NCBI GenBank assembly: GCA_031216915.1
Contig: CM062292.1
Location: 201,707,262 to 201,771,261 of the forward strand
Length of the DNA: 64,000 nt
Source: Pictodentalium vernedei
Lineage: Eukaryota > Mollusca > Scaphopoda > Dentaliida > Dentaliidae
Reading direction: 5' to 3'
Positions 48,272 through 60,369 of the stretch are shown in pieces. The translations under genes were made by a program, and so were the position numbers. The first letter of the stretch is position 1. Each line of letters begins with the position of its first letter. The notes beneath the pieces were generated by a model. It saw nothing but the letters and a program-made list of their open reading frames with translations. It was not told the DNA's origin and did no database searches.

Positions 48272-48548
48272 AAAAGAATGACGAATTGCCCCATTGCGCA
48301 CTGTTACGGAAGTTGTGGATTTGTACTATGGAAGAGCGTCCCATACTGGGTGTGCGCCGATGGCGCTCGGCCCAGTTTTGGCTTATTTTTTCGTGGTGTT
48401 TTTACATCACTTTTCTTTCCCAAATCTTGGGAAAGATTAAAATAGAGAGTATTTTATCCGAGTTAGGTTCTTCCACTGTAGTGCAAGCCTGTAGTAAACA
48501 ATTTCGGTAGGTATAATAAGAAAGGAAATTTACTATAAAATTTATATT
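48272..48548 (-). repeat. DIRS copy 2 right inverted terminal repeat
   Basis: Complement of 42091-42339 plus an outer ~28 bp extension ending TATAAAATTTATATTT. Confidence 0.92.
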
Positions 48549-49819
48549 TTCATCTTCTTCTCTGGAACTACTGAGCTTATGTGAACCAAACTTGGCAGGA
48601 ATGGTCTATGGGAGGTCCTCTACAAACGATCCTCATTTTGTTCCCATGGTTGAAAAACATGGCCGCCAGAGGCATTCTTTGATTCTGGTTGGTGAATTTT
48701 TCAAAAATCTTTTCCGAAACTGCCAGGCCAAATTTTTTGATACTTCACATAAATGATGACTGGGACCCCCTCTACCATCGATCATCATTTAATGTTGGTC
48801 AGGTTGTAAACATGGCTGTAATTGCGGCTTATAGTTACTAGAGAAACCCTATGGGAAATCACATTTTCATCTTCTTCTCTGGAACTACTGAGCTGATGTG
48901 AACCAAACCTGGCAGGGATAGTCTATGGCAGGTCCTCTACAAACACTCCTCATTTTTGTTACCGTGCATCGAAAAACATGGCTGCCAGAAGCATTTTTTG
49001 ATTCTGATTGGTGGATTTTGACAAATTTTCTCCTCTGAAGCCACAGGGCCAACTGTTTTGAAACTTTGCATGGTTGATGACTGGGACACCCTCTACCAAT
49101 GATTCACATGTAATGTTGATCAACTGATCTACTGAGGCGACATGAACCAAACATGGTAGGAATGGTCTATGGGAGGTCCTCTACCAACTATATTCATTTT
49201 TGTTCTCGTTGGCTGAAAAACATGGCCTCCAGTGGCATTCTTTGATTCTGATTGGTGAATTTTCAAAAATATTCTCTGAAACCACAAGGCCAAATGTTTT
49301 GAAACCTTACGTGATTGATGATTGGCTCAACCTCTACTAACGATCCTCATTTAATGTTTTTTGGGTTGGAAACGTGGCCACAATTGCAGCTTATAGTTAC
49401 CATAGAAATCCTATAGGAAATCTCATTTTCATCTTCTCTGGAACTACTAAGCTGATGTAAACCAAACTTGATGGGAATGGTCTATGGGAGGTTCTCTACA
49501 ACTGTTCCTTATTTTGTTCCTATTGGATGGAAAACATGTCCGCCGGAAGCATTCTTTCATTCTGATTGGTTGATTTTTAAAAATCTTTTGCTCTGAAACT
49601 GCAATGCCAAATGTTTTGAAACATCGCATGACTGTTTACTGGGGCACGCTGTACCAACGATCCTCATGTAATGTCGATCAGGTTGCAAACATGGCCACAA
49701 TCGTGGCTTATAGTTACCATAGAAACCCTATGGGAAATCATATTTTCTTCTCCTTTTCTGCCAGGTGAATGATTCAGGCTCTTTAGAGCATCTTGTTTCA
49801 AATCATCGATCATCATCTT

Positions 49820-50064
49820 TTAACCCTCAACCTGCCAAGTATTTTCAAGATATTTTTATCAAATCTGGTCATGGCTGCTGTGAAGCAGCCATTAATAGAT
49901 TTGATGAAAAATTCATATGAATTTAACTCAAGAAATCATTGGTGAAAAAACCCATTCAATTTACATTGGGGAAATTTGATTAAATATGCTAAAATTATAG
50001 CTGTTTTAGTGATATGAGAAACTCTGTCCTGGTAGGAATATCTGCCAGCAGCACGAGGAGTTGA
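49820..50064 (+). repeat. piggyBac-type MITE, family E
   Basis: TTAA-CCCTCAACCTGCC to GCAGCACGAGGAG-TTGA. The inner palindrome ATCAAATCTGGTCATGGCTG / CAGCCATTAATAGATTTGAT carries TGCTGTGAAGCAGCC. Confidence 0.62.
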
Positions 50065-50147
50065 ATCTGTTGATTCATTTCTTCTCTATAGTAATAGAAC
50101 TCTCTTGAAGTGTTATCCACAGCTGGTGGAAAATTGAAAAATGTATT

Positions 50148-53100
50148 TATCTCCGCATTTTAAAAAATGCGGGGATATTGTCATGATCTCCATCCGTACG
50201 TCCGTACTTCCGTACGTCCGGGTTTTGTAATTCGAAACGCTGTAACTTTCTACAGTTGTTCGATAGGGTCTGTGCAACCCAAAAATACAACTTTTAAATT
50301 TTTGTGCCACCAGGTGGCTTCTGTGGAGCCACTTAAAAAATGCGTTATTTTTTCACTTTTTTGCTGAATAGTCCCAACCTATGTAATTCGGAGTTCTAAA
50401 ATTACACTAGGGTGTTGCTAAATGATCTGTAGATATGTAGGAAGGTTTCGGATTTTTCGGGTGCCACGTGGCTGTGCCACCGTAGCCACTTTTGTGTTTT
50501 CTTAGACCGTTTCCGGCAAAAGGCTCGTAGGATATGTAATTCAAAATGCTAAATCCATGCTCAGATGTTGTAGTAGGGTCTATAGATGCGCACGAAGGTT
50601 TCGGATTTTTCAGGTGCCACGTGGCTGTGCCACCGTAGCCACTTTCGTGTTTTCTTAGACCGTTTCCGGCAAAAGGCTCCTAGGGTATGTAATTCGAAAC
50701 GCTAAAACCATGCTCAAATGTTGCAGTAGGGTCTGTAGATGTGCACGAAGGTTTAAGATTTTTCAGGTGCCACGTGGCTGTGCCACCATTGCCACTTTTG
50801 TGTTTTCTTAGACCGTTTCCGGCGAAAGTCTCCTAGGGTATGTAATTCGAAACGCTAAAACCATGCTCAAATGTTGCAGTGGGGTCTGTAGATGCGCACG
50901 AAGGTTTCTGATTTTTCAGGTGCCACGTGGCTGTGCCACCGTTGCCACTTTTGTGTTTTCTTAGACCGTTTCCGGCGATAGGCTCCTAGGGTATGTAATT
51001 CGAAACGCTAAAACCATGCTCAAATGTTGAAGTGGGGTCTGTAGATGTGCACGAAGGTTTCAGATTTTTCAGCTGCCACCTGGCTGCGCCACCATTGCCA
51101 CTTTCGTGTTTTCTTAGACCGTTTCTGGCGAAAGGCTCCTAGGGTATGTAATTCGAAACGCTAAAACCATGCTCAAATGTTGCAGTAGGGTCTGTAGATG
51201 TGCACAAAGGTTTCCGATTTTTCAGGTGCCACGTGGCTGTGCCACCATTGCCACTTTTGTGTTTTCTTAGCCCGTTTGCGGCAAAAGACTCCTAGGGTAT
51301 GTAATTCGAAATGCTAAAACCATGCTCAAATGTTGCAGTAGGGTCTGTAGATGCGCACAAAGGTTTCGGATTTTTCAGGTGCCACGTGGCTGTGCCACCG
51401 TTGCCACTTTTGTGTTTTCTTAGACCGTTTCGGGCGAAAGGCTCCTAGGGTATGTAATTCGAAATGCTAAAACTATGCTCAAATGTTGCAGTGAGGTCTC
51501 TAGATGTGCACAAAGGTTTCAGATTTTTCAGGTGCCACATGGCTGTGCCACCGTTGCCGCTTTTGTGTTTTCTTAGACCGTTTCTGACGAAAGGCTCCTA
51601 GGGTATGTAATTCGAAATGCTAAAACCATGCTCAAATGTTGCAGTGGGGACTGTAGATGCGCACGAAGGTTTTGGATTTTTCAGCTGCCATGTGGCTGCG
51701 CCACCATTGCCACTTTCGTGTTTTCTTAGACCATTTCCGTCGAAAGGCTCCTAGGGTATGTAATTCGAAACACTAAAACCATGCTCAAATGTTGTAGTGG
51801 GGTCTGTAGATGCGCACAAAGGTTTCCGATTTTTCAGGTACCATGTGGCTGTGCCACCGTTGCCACTTTTGTGTTTTCTTAGACCGTTTCCGGCGAAAGG
51901 CTCCTAGGGTATGTAATTCAAAACGCTAAAACCATTCTCAAATGTTGCATTGGAGTCTGTAGATGCGCACGGAGGTTTCAGATTTTTCAGCTGCCATGTG
52001 GCTGCGACACCATTGCCACTTTCGTGTTTTCTTAGACCCTTTCCGGCGAAAGGCTCCTAGGGTATGTAATTCGAAATGCTAAAAGCACGCTCAGATGTTG
52101 CAGTAGGGTCTGTAGTTGCGCACGAAGGTTTCGGATTTTTCAGGTGCCACGTGGCTGTGCCACCGTTGCCACTTTTGTGTTTTCTTAGACCGTTTCCGGC
52201 GAAAGACTCCTAGGGTATGTAATTCAAAATGCTAAAACCATGCTCAAATGTTGCAGTGGGGTCTGTAGATGCGCACGAAGGTTTTGGATTTTTCAGGTGC
52301 CACGTGGCTGTGCCACCGTTGCCACTTTTGTGTTTTCTTAGACCGTTTCCGGCGAAAGGCTCCTGGGGTATGTAATTCGAAATGCTAAAACCATGCTCAA
52401 ATGTTGCAGTGGGGTCTGTAGATGCGCACGGAGATTTCGGATTTTTCAGCTGCCACCTGGCTGCGACACCATTGCCACTTTCGTGTTTTCTTAGACCGTT
52501 TCCGGCGAAAGGCTGCAAGGGTATGTAATTCGAAATGCTAAAACCATGCTCAAATGTTGCAGTAGGGTCTGTAGATGTGCACGAAGGTTTCCAATTTTTC
52601 AGGTGCCACGTGGCTGTGCCACCATTGCCACTTTTGTGTTTTCTTAGACCGTTTCCGGTGAAAGGCTCATAGGGTATGTAATTCGAAACGCTAAAACCAT
52701 GCTCAAATGTTGCAGTGGGGTCTGTAGATGCGCACGAAGGTTTCGGATTTTTCAGGTGCCACGTGGCTGTGCCACCGTTGCCACTTTTGTGTTTTCTTAG
52801 ACCGTTTCCGGCGAAAGGCTCCTAGGGTATGTAATTCGAAATGCTAAAACCATGCTCAAATGTTTCAGTGGGGTCTGTAGATGTGCACGAAGGTTTCAGA
52901 TTTTTCAGCTGCCTTGTGGCTGTGCTGTTACCACTTTCACATTTTCTTAGACCGTTTCCGGTGAAAGGCTCCTAGGGTATGTAATTCGAAATCCTAAAAC
53001 CATGCTCAAATGTTGCAGTAGGGTCTGTAGATGCGCACGAAGGTTTTGGATTTTTGGGGTGCCACGTGGCTGTGCTACTGTTGCCTCTTTCATGTTCTCT

Positions 53101-53940
53101 TAGACAATTTCCGGCGAAAGGCTCCTACAGTATGTATTTCAAAATGGTAAAACCATGCTCAAATGTTGCAGTAGGGTCTGTAGATGTGCACAAAGATTTC
53201 GGATTGTTCAGGTGCCACGTGGCTGTGCCACCATTGCCACTTTCGTGTTTTCTTAGACCGTTTCCGGCGAAAGTCTCCTAGAGTATGTAATTCGAAACGC
53301 TAAAACCATGCTGAGATGTTGCAGTAGAGTCTGTAAATGCGCAGGAAGGTTTTGGATTTTTTGGGTGCTAAGTGGCTGTGTCACCGTTGCCACTTTTGTG
53401 TTTTCTTAGACCGTTTCCAGCGAAAGGCTCCTAGGGTAAGTAATTCGAAATGCTTAACACATGCTCAAATGTTGCAGTAAGGTCTGTAGATACGTACAAA
53501 GGTTTCAGATTTTTCAGATGCCACGTGGCGGTGCAACCGTTTTTCTTTTGTGTTTTCTTAGATCATTTCCGGCGAAAAGCTCCCAGAGTATGTAATTTGA
53601 AATGCTAAAACTATGCTCAAAAGTTGCAGTAGGGTCTGTAGATGTGCACGAAGGTTTCGGATTTTTGGGGTGCCACCATTGCCACTTTCATGTTTTCTTA
53701 GACTGTTTCCGGCGAAAGGCTCCCAGGGTACATGTATGTAATTCGAAACGCTAAAACCATGCCCAAATGTTGCAGTGGAGTCTGTAGGTGCGCACGAAGC
53801 TGTGTCACCTGTGCCACTCAATATGATTTTAGTGTGTCATATAATACATTTCTTCTTTGTATCAAGCATTCATACAAAGTCAAGGATGCAAATGCGGGGA
53901 TACACTATAGTGTGCTTTGCACACAAGTGACACCATCTAG
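50148..53940 (+). mobile_element. HINE/pearl-like element 12 with a ~154-bp tandem core
   Basis: 5' TATCTCCGCATTTT-AAAAAATGCGGGGATA hairpin, then CCGTACGTCCGTACTTCCGT. About 22 units of ~154 bp run from about 50380 to 53790, each with GTTTTCTTAGACCGTTTCCG, GTATGTAATTCGAAAYGCTA and GGTGCCACGTGGCTGTGCCA. 3' arm AAATGCGGGGATA, hairpin GTGTGCTTTGCACAC, CTAG-TTT. Repeating peptides translated from it are artefacts. Confidence 0.8.
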
Positions 53941-54544
53941 TTTTTATTGTGTTCATGAACTGCAAACAGGGGAAATTTTACAAGTCTTAGTCTCTTTCAA
54001 TTTTTCGTATCCTCTCTCCCTCTTGATATACAGAAATAACTGAAGTGGAAAATGTAATTTTCTCAACTATTGTAGCACAGTGTATATATTTTGACAACTT
54101 AATTACCTATGACCTTTTGGTATAAAATATTGAATCATCCCCCATACATTTACCTAACCCAAGATTAAGAAGGCTGTTTCAGTATTTATTCCAAAACAAA
54201 TTTAAAATTTATTTTTTTTAAGCCTGAAACATGGTTTATGTTCCCAGCAAATTTGTACCCATGAATGAGGCCTAAGCTAGGAGTTGAACTTTGATAAAAT
54301 GGAAAATTAACAACATTTATGTGCATGTATAGTTTGGTGGAGACTACCCATTGTTTCTTAGAGCTGGAGGGACAACAAAAATTTTAACTGTACACTTTTG
54401 TATTTAAAAGAAAAAAAAAAGAATCAAAGTTCTTCATTCATAATTAATAACTTTGTGTTTGATAATAGAAATTTTGTGAAGTCCATAATAACTTTGTGTT
54501 TGATAATGCAAATTTTGTGAAGTCCATACTTAGAAATTGAATGA
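53941..54544. other. Unannotated intron with a 41-bp tandem duplication
   Basis: AACTTTGTGTTTGATAATRS and AAATTTTGTGAAGTCCATA are repeated at 54449-54489 and 54490-54530. Otherwise nothing recognised. Confidence 0.6.
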
Positions 54545-55385
54545 TTTTCAGTTATGCCTAGAAAGGTTAATGTTTCTCAATCCCTCCCGCATAGCCCTTT
54601 TGGCTGCTGCATGCTCTCTTTTGATGAACAATGCAAACTTAAAAAAATAAAAATTAAATGGTTTAAGTCTGATATTTTCCCAAGTTAATAAAATTGATGA
54701 ATTTGTCTCCTTAGTGCAACAAGGCATCACAATGCTTTAGCATTGCAAAGCCTTCTTGCACTCAAGGGATGAAATGCACCACTACCCATATGCTATTCTA
54801 CAGATTATGAGGCCTAAAACAAACATGAACTTTTGATGGCAAAGGAATAATTGCAAAAATAAAAAATATAAAATAAAAAAACTACCCACCCACATGCAAT
54901 ACAGTGGAATCCTGTTAATTGAATAGCCACTTTGCCAATGAAAATTATTCAATTAACAGGAATATTCAATTAACAGGGATTGTGCCACTTTCCTGTATTC
55001 TAGAGATAAACTTTGCATTTATTCTATTATATCTTATTTGACAGAACTCTATGAGCTCTGTCAAACAAGATATAATAGATTGAATGTCTGTATTGGATGT
55101 ACTGAGACCAAATAGGTCTATATAAAATGGAAAACTGGGGAGAGTCAGGGTAATTTCTGAACAGGATACAAGATTTTATATTCAATTAACCGGAGTTTAC
55201 TCTATAACCTTTATTCATTTAACAGGTCAAATTTGTACTGGAGGTATGGTAAATGGTTTTGTGTGGGGAAATTATATTCAATTAACTGGGTTATTCAGTT
55301 AAGAGATATCCAATTAAGTGGGCTCCACTGTATTGCAAAAATGGTATGACCAAAAAGATCTACTTTGTGGTGCCTTAACAGTCAT
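54545..55385 (-). repeat. Repeat family F, copy B, reverse
   Basis: Reverse complement aligns with copies A and C, including the GCAATGCTTTAGCATTGC stem and CTCAAGGG arm. At 54640/54641 it lacks the HINE element that copies A and C carry. A pogo-like MITE (54902-55330) is inserted in its other half. Confidence 0.68.
54902..55330. repeat. pogo/Tigger-like MITE with TA target
   Basis: Terminal inverted repeats CAGTGGAATCCTGTTAATTG and (complement of the right end) CAGTGGAGCCCACTTAATTG, with TA on each side (54900-54901 and 55331-55332). A 50-bp palindrome (TATCTTATTTGACAGAAC... / CTGTCAAACAAGATATAATA) lies inside at 55021-55083. Partial relatives are at 57247-57360 and 60251-60369. Confidence 0.75.
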
Positions 55386-55583
55386 TTATTGTAACAACTC
55401 TTAATTAACTGGTAGAGTGCTGAATTATTTTTTGTTATCAAAATTTGTTGACCTCATATCTTTGCCTTTTCACAATTTATGAGAGAGTGCCTATATCCCA
55501 AAATAGTAACAAGGCAAATCCCTAACAATGATATAATTTCACTTCAAAGATACTATGAAGCACATCCACAGAAAATGAAGCCT

Positions 55584-55829
55584 TTAACCCTTTACCCAAT
55601 GTTACGGCCAAAACCGGCCAGCACTATTAAAAAAAATCTCCAATTAATTTTTGTTATTGTTTTCAGTTTTTGTCTCAAAAACATAGGTTATGACACCTCG
55701 TTGGAACGAGCTCGTTCCAACAAGGGGTCATAACCTATGTTTTTAAGACAAAAAATGAAAAAATTAGTTATTGAAGAATTTTTTTGTAAGTGTCGATCGT
55801 CTGCTTTTAGTTGTTAGGTAAAGGGTTAA
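55584..55829 (+). repeat. piggyBac-type MITE, family A, complete
   Basis: TTAA-CCCTTTACCCAATG to GTTAGGTAAAGGG-TTAA; centre CATAGGTTATGACACCTCG and complement around GAACGAGCTCGTTCC. Exact TTAA flanks. Confidence 0.82.
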
Positions 55830-56449
55830 GTTGAAGTTTTTCAGAATAAATTACAAATATGGTCTTGCAGCACTCAACCAGTCAACTGTAACAAAGTTTG
55901 TCAGATTTTACTTTAACTTCTTTATTTTGATTTTATTTTTATAGAATTAATTTAAATGAGATTAATGTGTGCAGATCCATCTCTCCACTCAACACAAAAA
56001 ATAGAATTTTGTGTTTAAAAATTATTAATAAAGAAACTACAGTTAGAAACTTTGCACTGAATCCTATTTTTTTAAATGACTTAACCACTTACCGATTATA
56101 ACACCTTTTTGACTGTTTATGTGAAAAAAACTATACTTCCAACAGTCAGTATCATATAATGTCATACAGTTTTACAAGTGGAGGAACTCAGAGAAAAATA
56201 TGGAGAGAACCATTTAGTAGGATCAATTAATAATAATTCTTTGGACCTCCGCTGATTTGTTGCCGTCCTCTAATGAGGAGGCCTACATTAACCCAGTCCC
56301 CCACCAGGCTATTCCTCCCCCACTCTCCCTCCTAATGTCCCAGCATTCAGTCAAAAATTGTTTCATAATTCCTCCCATTGGTTTTTTCTTGATCTCCTTA
56401 ATTATAAAATCGACCCTTTCCCTCATGACATTCCCCATCCACTTATTTT
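55830..56449. other. Unannotated; possibly the 3' region of the LINE fragment that follows
   Basis: No clear motif. Minus-strand frames just upstream of the zinc-finger segment at 56450 continue here with stops. Confidence 0.4.
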
Positions 56450-56870
56450 TCAAAGGTTTTCAACCCATCTTTCCGTTCGTATTCTAAGGAGTCTTGTTCT
56501 ACTAGGCAAATATTTGGGGCATTCTAGAATGAAGTGTTCCTGCATCTCCATTTCTCCTAAATTACACATTTGGCACACTCTTTTCTCACCTTTCCCGATT
56601 CTCCCCCTCAACCCCAGTGACTTGGATCTCACTTTGAACAACAAAGAACTAATCAAACCCACCAACTTATTATATGATTCATCACAAAAATCGAAATGAA
56701 TCCTCATTGGTTGAAGCAAGGTTTCTGTTGGAAACAAAAGTTGAAAGCAATCGATGGGGAAAATTGGGATATGATAAAACAAAATTAAATAAAAAGTCTT
56801 GATGAAGTTGGGGAGAGTATACACCACCAGGTAGCTTGGAGTAGCCATGGGAGCTGATTGGTATGAGCAA
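56450..56870 (-). pseudogene. LINE-type C-terminal zinc-binding fragment
   Basis: On the minus strand, residues read SKSLGLRGRIGKGEKRVCQM, then CNLGEMEMQEHFILECPKY: a Cx2C...Hx4C arrangement with EHFILECPKY, as in the zinc-binding tail of many LINE reverse transcriptases. Upstream frames show no RT palm. The family is not resolved and a host gene fragment cannot be wholly excluded. Confidence 0.6.
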
Positions 56871-56987
56871 AGTTACTTTCAGTCTCCCCATACTTGACTG
56901 TAAACTTAAAAATTGTAACATAGGTGTGCTCAGAATATGATTAGTTTTCGGTAACATTTGATTCTGAAATTCTTTCAAAACTTTGTT

Positions 56988-57215
56988 TAACCCTTTGAAC
57001 ACTGGTGGCATCTTCCATGTCATTTCAATGGCAGCAATTGGAAGAGTCCATATTCATTATTTGGGGGTAGACAAATTAATATTTTCCGCAGCCTGCATTA
57101 GGGCTGTACATCGAAAATATTGATTTCTTCCACCTCACACATTTATTCACCAGCCATCCTAGTTAATGAAATTATGAAGTGTTGGAAAAGTGACCTCTCA
57201 GTTTCAAAGGGTTAA
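56988..57215 (+). repeat. piggyBac-type MITE, family B
   Basis: TTAA-CCCTTTGAACACTGGTGG to AGTTTCAAAGGG-TTAA; aligns along its length with 27320-27544 (CATCTTCCATG, GAAGAGTCCATAT, AATTAATATTTTC). Confidence 0.78.
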
Positions 57216-57624
57216 ATAAGTGATAATGTCTTAGTTGTCTTACAACAGTGGAACTTTGTTAATTGAATTACCACTTTTCTGTGAAAAATAATCAATGAAA
57301 AGGAAGATTCAGGCAACAGAAATTTGGTCATTTTCATGTATTCTGGTGATAAATTAAGCATTTCTTGCACATCAGAGTATACAAGCACTGCTTCACTTCC
57401 AGGGTTCCCACAGGAATATTAGAAGATTTATTCTATTGTATCTTGTTTGACCGAGTGCACATTTTTTGGGGTCCATGACAAAATTCGCAACAATGCCCCC
57501 CTCCTCCCCCTCCCCCAACAATATCCACCATGCCCAAATCCCCACCAACAAAATCCTAATATGACAAAAGTGCCTTATGACAAGTACATAATATAACAAA
57601 AGCCCTTTCACTGTGAATATTATT

Positions 57625-57662
57625 GATTTATATATATAATATATATTATTTATATATAATAC
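57625..57662. repeat. AT-rich simple repeat
   Basis: TATATATATAATATATATTA followed by TTTATATATAATA. Confidence 0.85.
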
Positions 57663-57724
57663 TGATTTAGACATTAAAATATTGTGCCATGTAACTGCTG
57701 TATAACTGCATTATGTGCTAGTCT

Positions 57725-57914
57725 TTAACCCTTTACCTAACATGAAAAGCAGACGACACTTGCTAATAAAATTCTTGAATAACTAATTTTTTCATTTTTT
57801 GTCTCAAAAACATAGGTTATGACCCCTCTTTGGAATGAGTTCGACGAGATTGTTCCAAAGATTTTTGTGAATAGCTCTGGCTGGTTTTGGCCATTACATT
57901 GGGTAAAGGGTTAA
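57725..57914 (-). repeat. piggyBac-type MITE, family A, inverted and shortened
   Basis: TTAA-CCCTTTACCTAACATG to CATTGGGTAAAGGG-TTAA. The GAAAAGCAGACGACACTTGC arm is at the left and GGCTGGTTTTGGCC at the right, opposite to the other copies. The second half of the central hairpin is deleted. Confidence 0.75.
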
Positions 57915-57933
57915 CTTTTGTTCAAGAACATGT

Positions 57934-58158
57934 TTAACCCTCTGTACACTGATGCCTAGAATATCAGATTTTCAAATTACTAGTTTTTCAAATAATGTAA
58001 CTAGGGATTTAACCAATTCAGTCTTGTTTAACAGAGAAAATATCCCATCATGCAACTTGGAATTTAACCAGTTCAGTCTTCTTTGAAACCAGATTGAATT
58101 GGTTAAATATTGTGGCTTGAAATTTTAATTTTTTAGGCACTGGTGTTTGGAGGGTTAA
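57934..58158 (+). repeat. piggyBac-type MITE, family C
   Basis: TTAA-CCCTCTGTACACTG to GTTTGGAGGG-TTAA, with AACCAATTCAGTCTTGTTT and a complementary AGATTGAATTGGTTAAAT. It starts only 19 bp after the preceding MITE. Confidence 0.72.
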
Positions 58159-60250
58159 AAATATACTTTTTTTTAAACTTTGTTAATTTGTAAATAGATG
58201 TGAAACTTAGTTGACCATAAACTGAAAATGTGCTGGTGTTTTTTGTCACTGACCAAGAGCCCCTTCACGAGATATATAGAATGAAGATTTTGTTTGGGGG
58301 TGGGGGATTATGTCATTGGGGGATTTTGATGGTATCCTATTTTTTTTTATTATATCTATTACCATGATAAAAGAGAATATCTCTCTGAAAGTGATGCTCA
58401 TTACGCAAGAAGTTTAGATCACCATGTGTTTTCAAGGCATGTGGGTGTATTAATTACAATTAAAACATTGCAATGCATATAATAAGAAAACCTAGTGTTT
58501 TTGAGTGGGGTGTATTCTCACTTTGCCAGCAGGCTGGAGGAAGAAATTTTCACACTTCCACTATAATCTGAATTAGTATTGGTGACAGATATTCACAGTT
58601 GTTGGCCCTCTGTTTGTTAGCAGGGTTTACTTCGAATCATTGATAACTGCTAATGAGCTGGCAATTACAAATGTGATAACTTACTAAACAGTCGTGAACT
58701 TCTAATCACAAATCAGAACAATTATTATAAAGATCCGTTTACAAGAGGGCTGAATTTTAAAATCAGGCTCCGTCAGTCAAAAATGGAATGTATTGGTTAA
58801 CTTCACAACTGCATTATGGAAAAAAGTTTAAAATTTTAAATTCAACAATGTATCGTCCCTTGAGTGCAACAAGGCACTATCTGCAATGGCTTAGCATTGC
58901 AGATGCCACCTTGTTGTACTGAATGGACGATATTATAAATCAATATATATATTAATTAGTATATCATATATCTAAGCGCAAAAAGTGTATACAAATATAG
59001 TACAGACTATACTTCAAATCTCTATTGTCTAAGTTATTAACACCTTTTTATGAGAACAATACCTGCTGGCAAAGTAAGAACACCCCTTGAGTAGGTACCA
59101 GAATTATCTCATTCAAGACTACAAAGAAATCAGATTTTTTATTCACTGCTTTCAGCCACGGGTGAAAACTTATGTTTCCTTTCAGTCATTTGTGAGACAA
59201 ATCTGGTCCCTATTAAAAAACAGTATGTATTCTCAATATATTGAAAGTACTAAGGTCAAGGAGGTCTGTAAAGCTGGGAAATATTTGGCTTGTATGTAGG
59301 ATTTTTCCTTGGATCTGGAGTTTTTATTCAGCGAACAGGAATTTAATCAAGTTTAAACAATATTTTATTTCCCAAACTATGAAACATTATGATGACAAAC
59401 TATATGGTGAGCAAATATAAATATGCATAGAACAACAATAAAGAATTGGAAAGTGGATCCAGCAGTAAGCCGAAACTTATGTAAGCTGTCTCCTAACACA
59501 GAACTTATAAGCATATAATGTTTGAAATTTAAATGCATTCAACAGGATTATTTTATTACGCAGTATTCGATTAAGTTGGACCCACTATACATTCTGCTAA
59601 CTGCAGAAACACAGTCATCTCAAGACCATGTAATGTATTTACCCTGCCAGTGCAGGGGTGGCGCCAAGATTTCCCTTATGTGTGAGCTATAATTCCTGAA
59701 AAGAGAGCTAGAGTTTCCCCAGACCCATAAGACTGACCATGGTTCAGTGTGGTATGAGAAATTGATATTTTAAATGGGAAAAAGTCGCAATTTCCATGAC
59801 TCAAGAAGCTTTGAGAGAGTCAAAATGAAATTCAAAAAAGTTTTGTGGCTTGCAGAACTAGGGTATCAAAAACAGATGTAATGGTGATTCGCCATGACCC
59901 CTGTTGTTGATACTCTATTTCCACAATCCACAAATTTAATAGGTACGATATAACTCACACAGAGACTATATCTGAGTTGATCATTGATTGTTTAGAAAGT
60001 TTTAGGTAATTAACTCTGCCTATGTCACAGTGATTATATGCCCATCAGGTTTTTCCTACTGTGCATGTGTATCTAGTCTGTGGGAGTATTACACCTATCT
60101 TTGTGGTGTTTGCATAATTTTATCTCCCTGACAAATTTGTCCAATATCCCCAACAATATGAATGATGGGTTAGCTGAACTAAGTGAACATTAAATTTCTT
60201 GAGATAAGAGATCAGCAACTGGTCCACACATCCAACCACTGAAAATGAAT
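58159..60250. other. Unannotated intron with one hairpin
   Basis: 58852-58890 and 58894-58931 form an imperfect hairpin (ATCGTCCCTTGAGTGCAACA / TGTTGTACTGAATGGACGAT) whose stem resembles the centre of repeat F. The rest, including a 70-codon frame at 59087-59299, is not recognised. Confidence 0.5.
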
Positions 60251-60369
60251 ACAGTGGAACCCTGTTAATTGAATAGCCACTTTGCCAATGAAAATTATTC
60301 AATAAACAGGAGTATTCAATTAACAGGGATTGTGTCACTTTCCTGTTTTATAGGGATAAATTTAGCATT
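60251..60369 (+). repeat. pogo-like MITE, left part
   Basis: TA-CAGTGGAACCCTGTTAATT start and GAATAGCCACTTTGCCAATG match 54902-55010; the right half is replaced by MITE family A sequence. Confidence 0.65.

Larger units (their letters stand above)
42091..48548 (+). mobile_element. DIRS-type retrotransposon, copy 2 (better preserved, dead)
   Basis: About 6.46 kb with the same layout as copy 1. The insertion point is exact because it lies in a tandem repeat: GGGAAATCACATTT|CTTATC at the left and TATATTT|TCATCTTCTTCTCTGG at the right. Intact units read AAATCACATTTTCATC. The target lost nothing and gained no duplication, as expected for recombinase-mediated integration. One stop in RNase H, a frameshift before RT motif 2 and a ~300-bp loss in the recombinase abolish function. 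Confidence 0.92.
41387..49797 (+). mobile_element. HINE/pearl-like element 11, split by DIRS copy 2
   Basis: 5' AGCTCACCTGGCC-TAAAA-GGCCATTTGAGCT hairpin. Units of about 330 bp contain CATCTTCTTCTCTGGAACTA, ATGGGAGGTCCTCTACAAAC and ATAGTTACTATAGAAACCC (two before and about four after the DIRS insert). 3' end: arm CCAGGTGA, hairpin GGCTCTTTAGAGC, TCTTGTTT. Without the DIRS insertion the element is about 1.95 kb. Confidence 0.75.

Noticed and set aside
50380-53790. CRISPR array or coding repeat protein
   Set aside because: Units of ~154 bp are contiguous with no spacers, the genome is eukaryotic, and repeated peptides are interrupted by stops in every frame.
56257-56699. Plus-strand frames of 76 and 113 codons
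   Set aside because: Opposite strand of the LINE-like zinc-binding fragment; no domain of their own.
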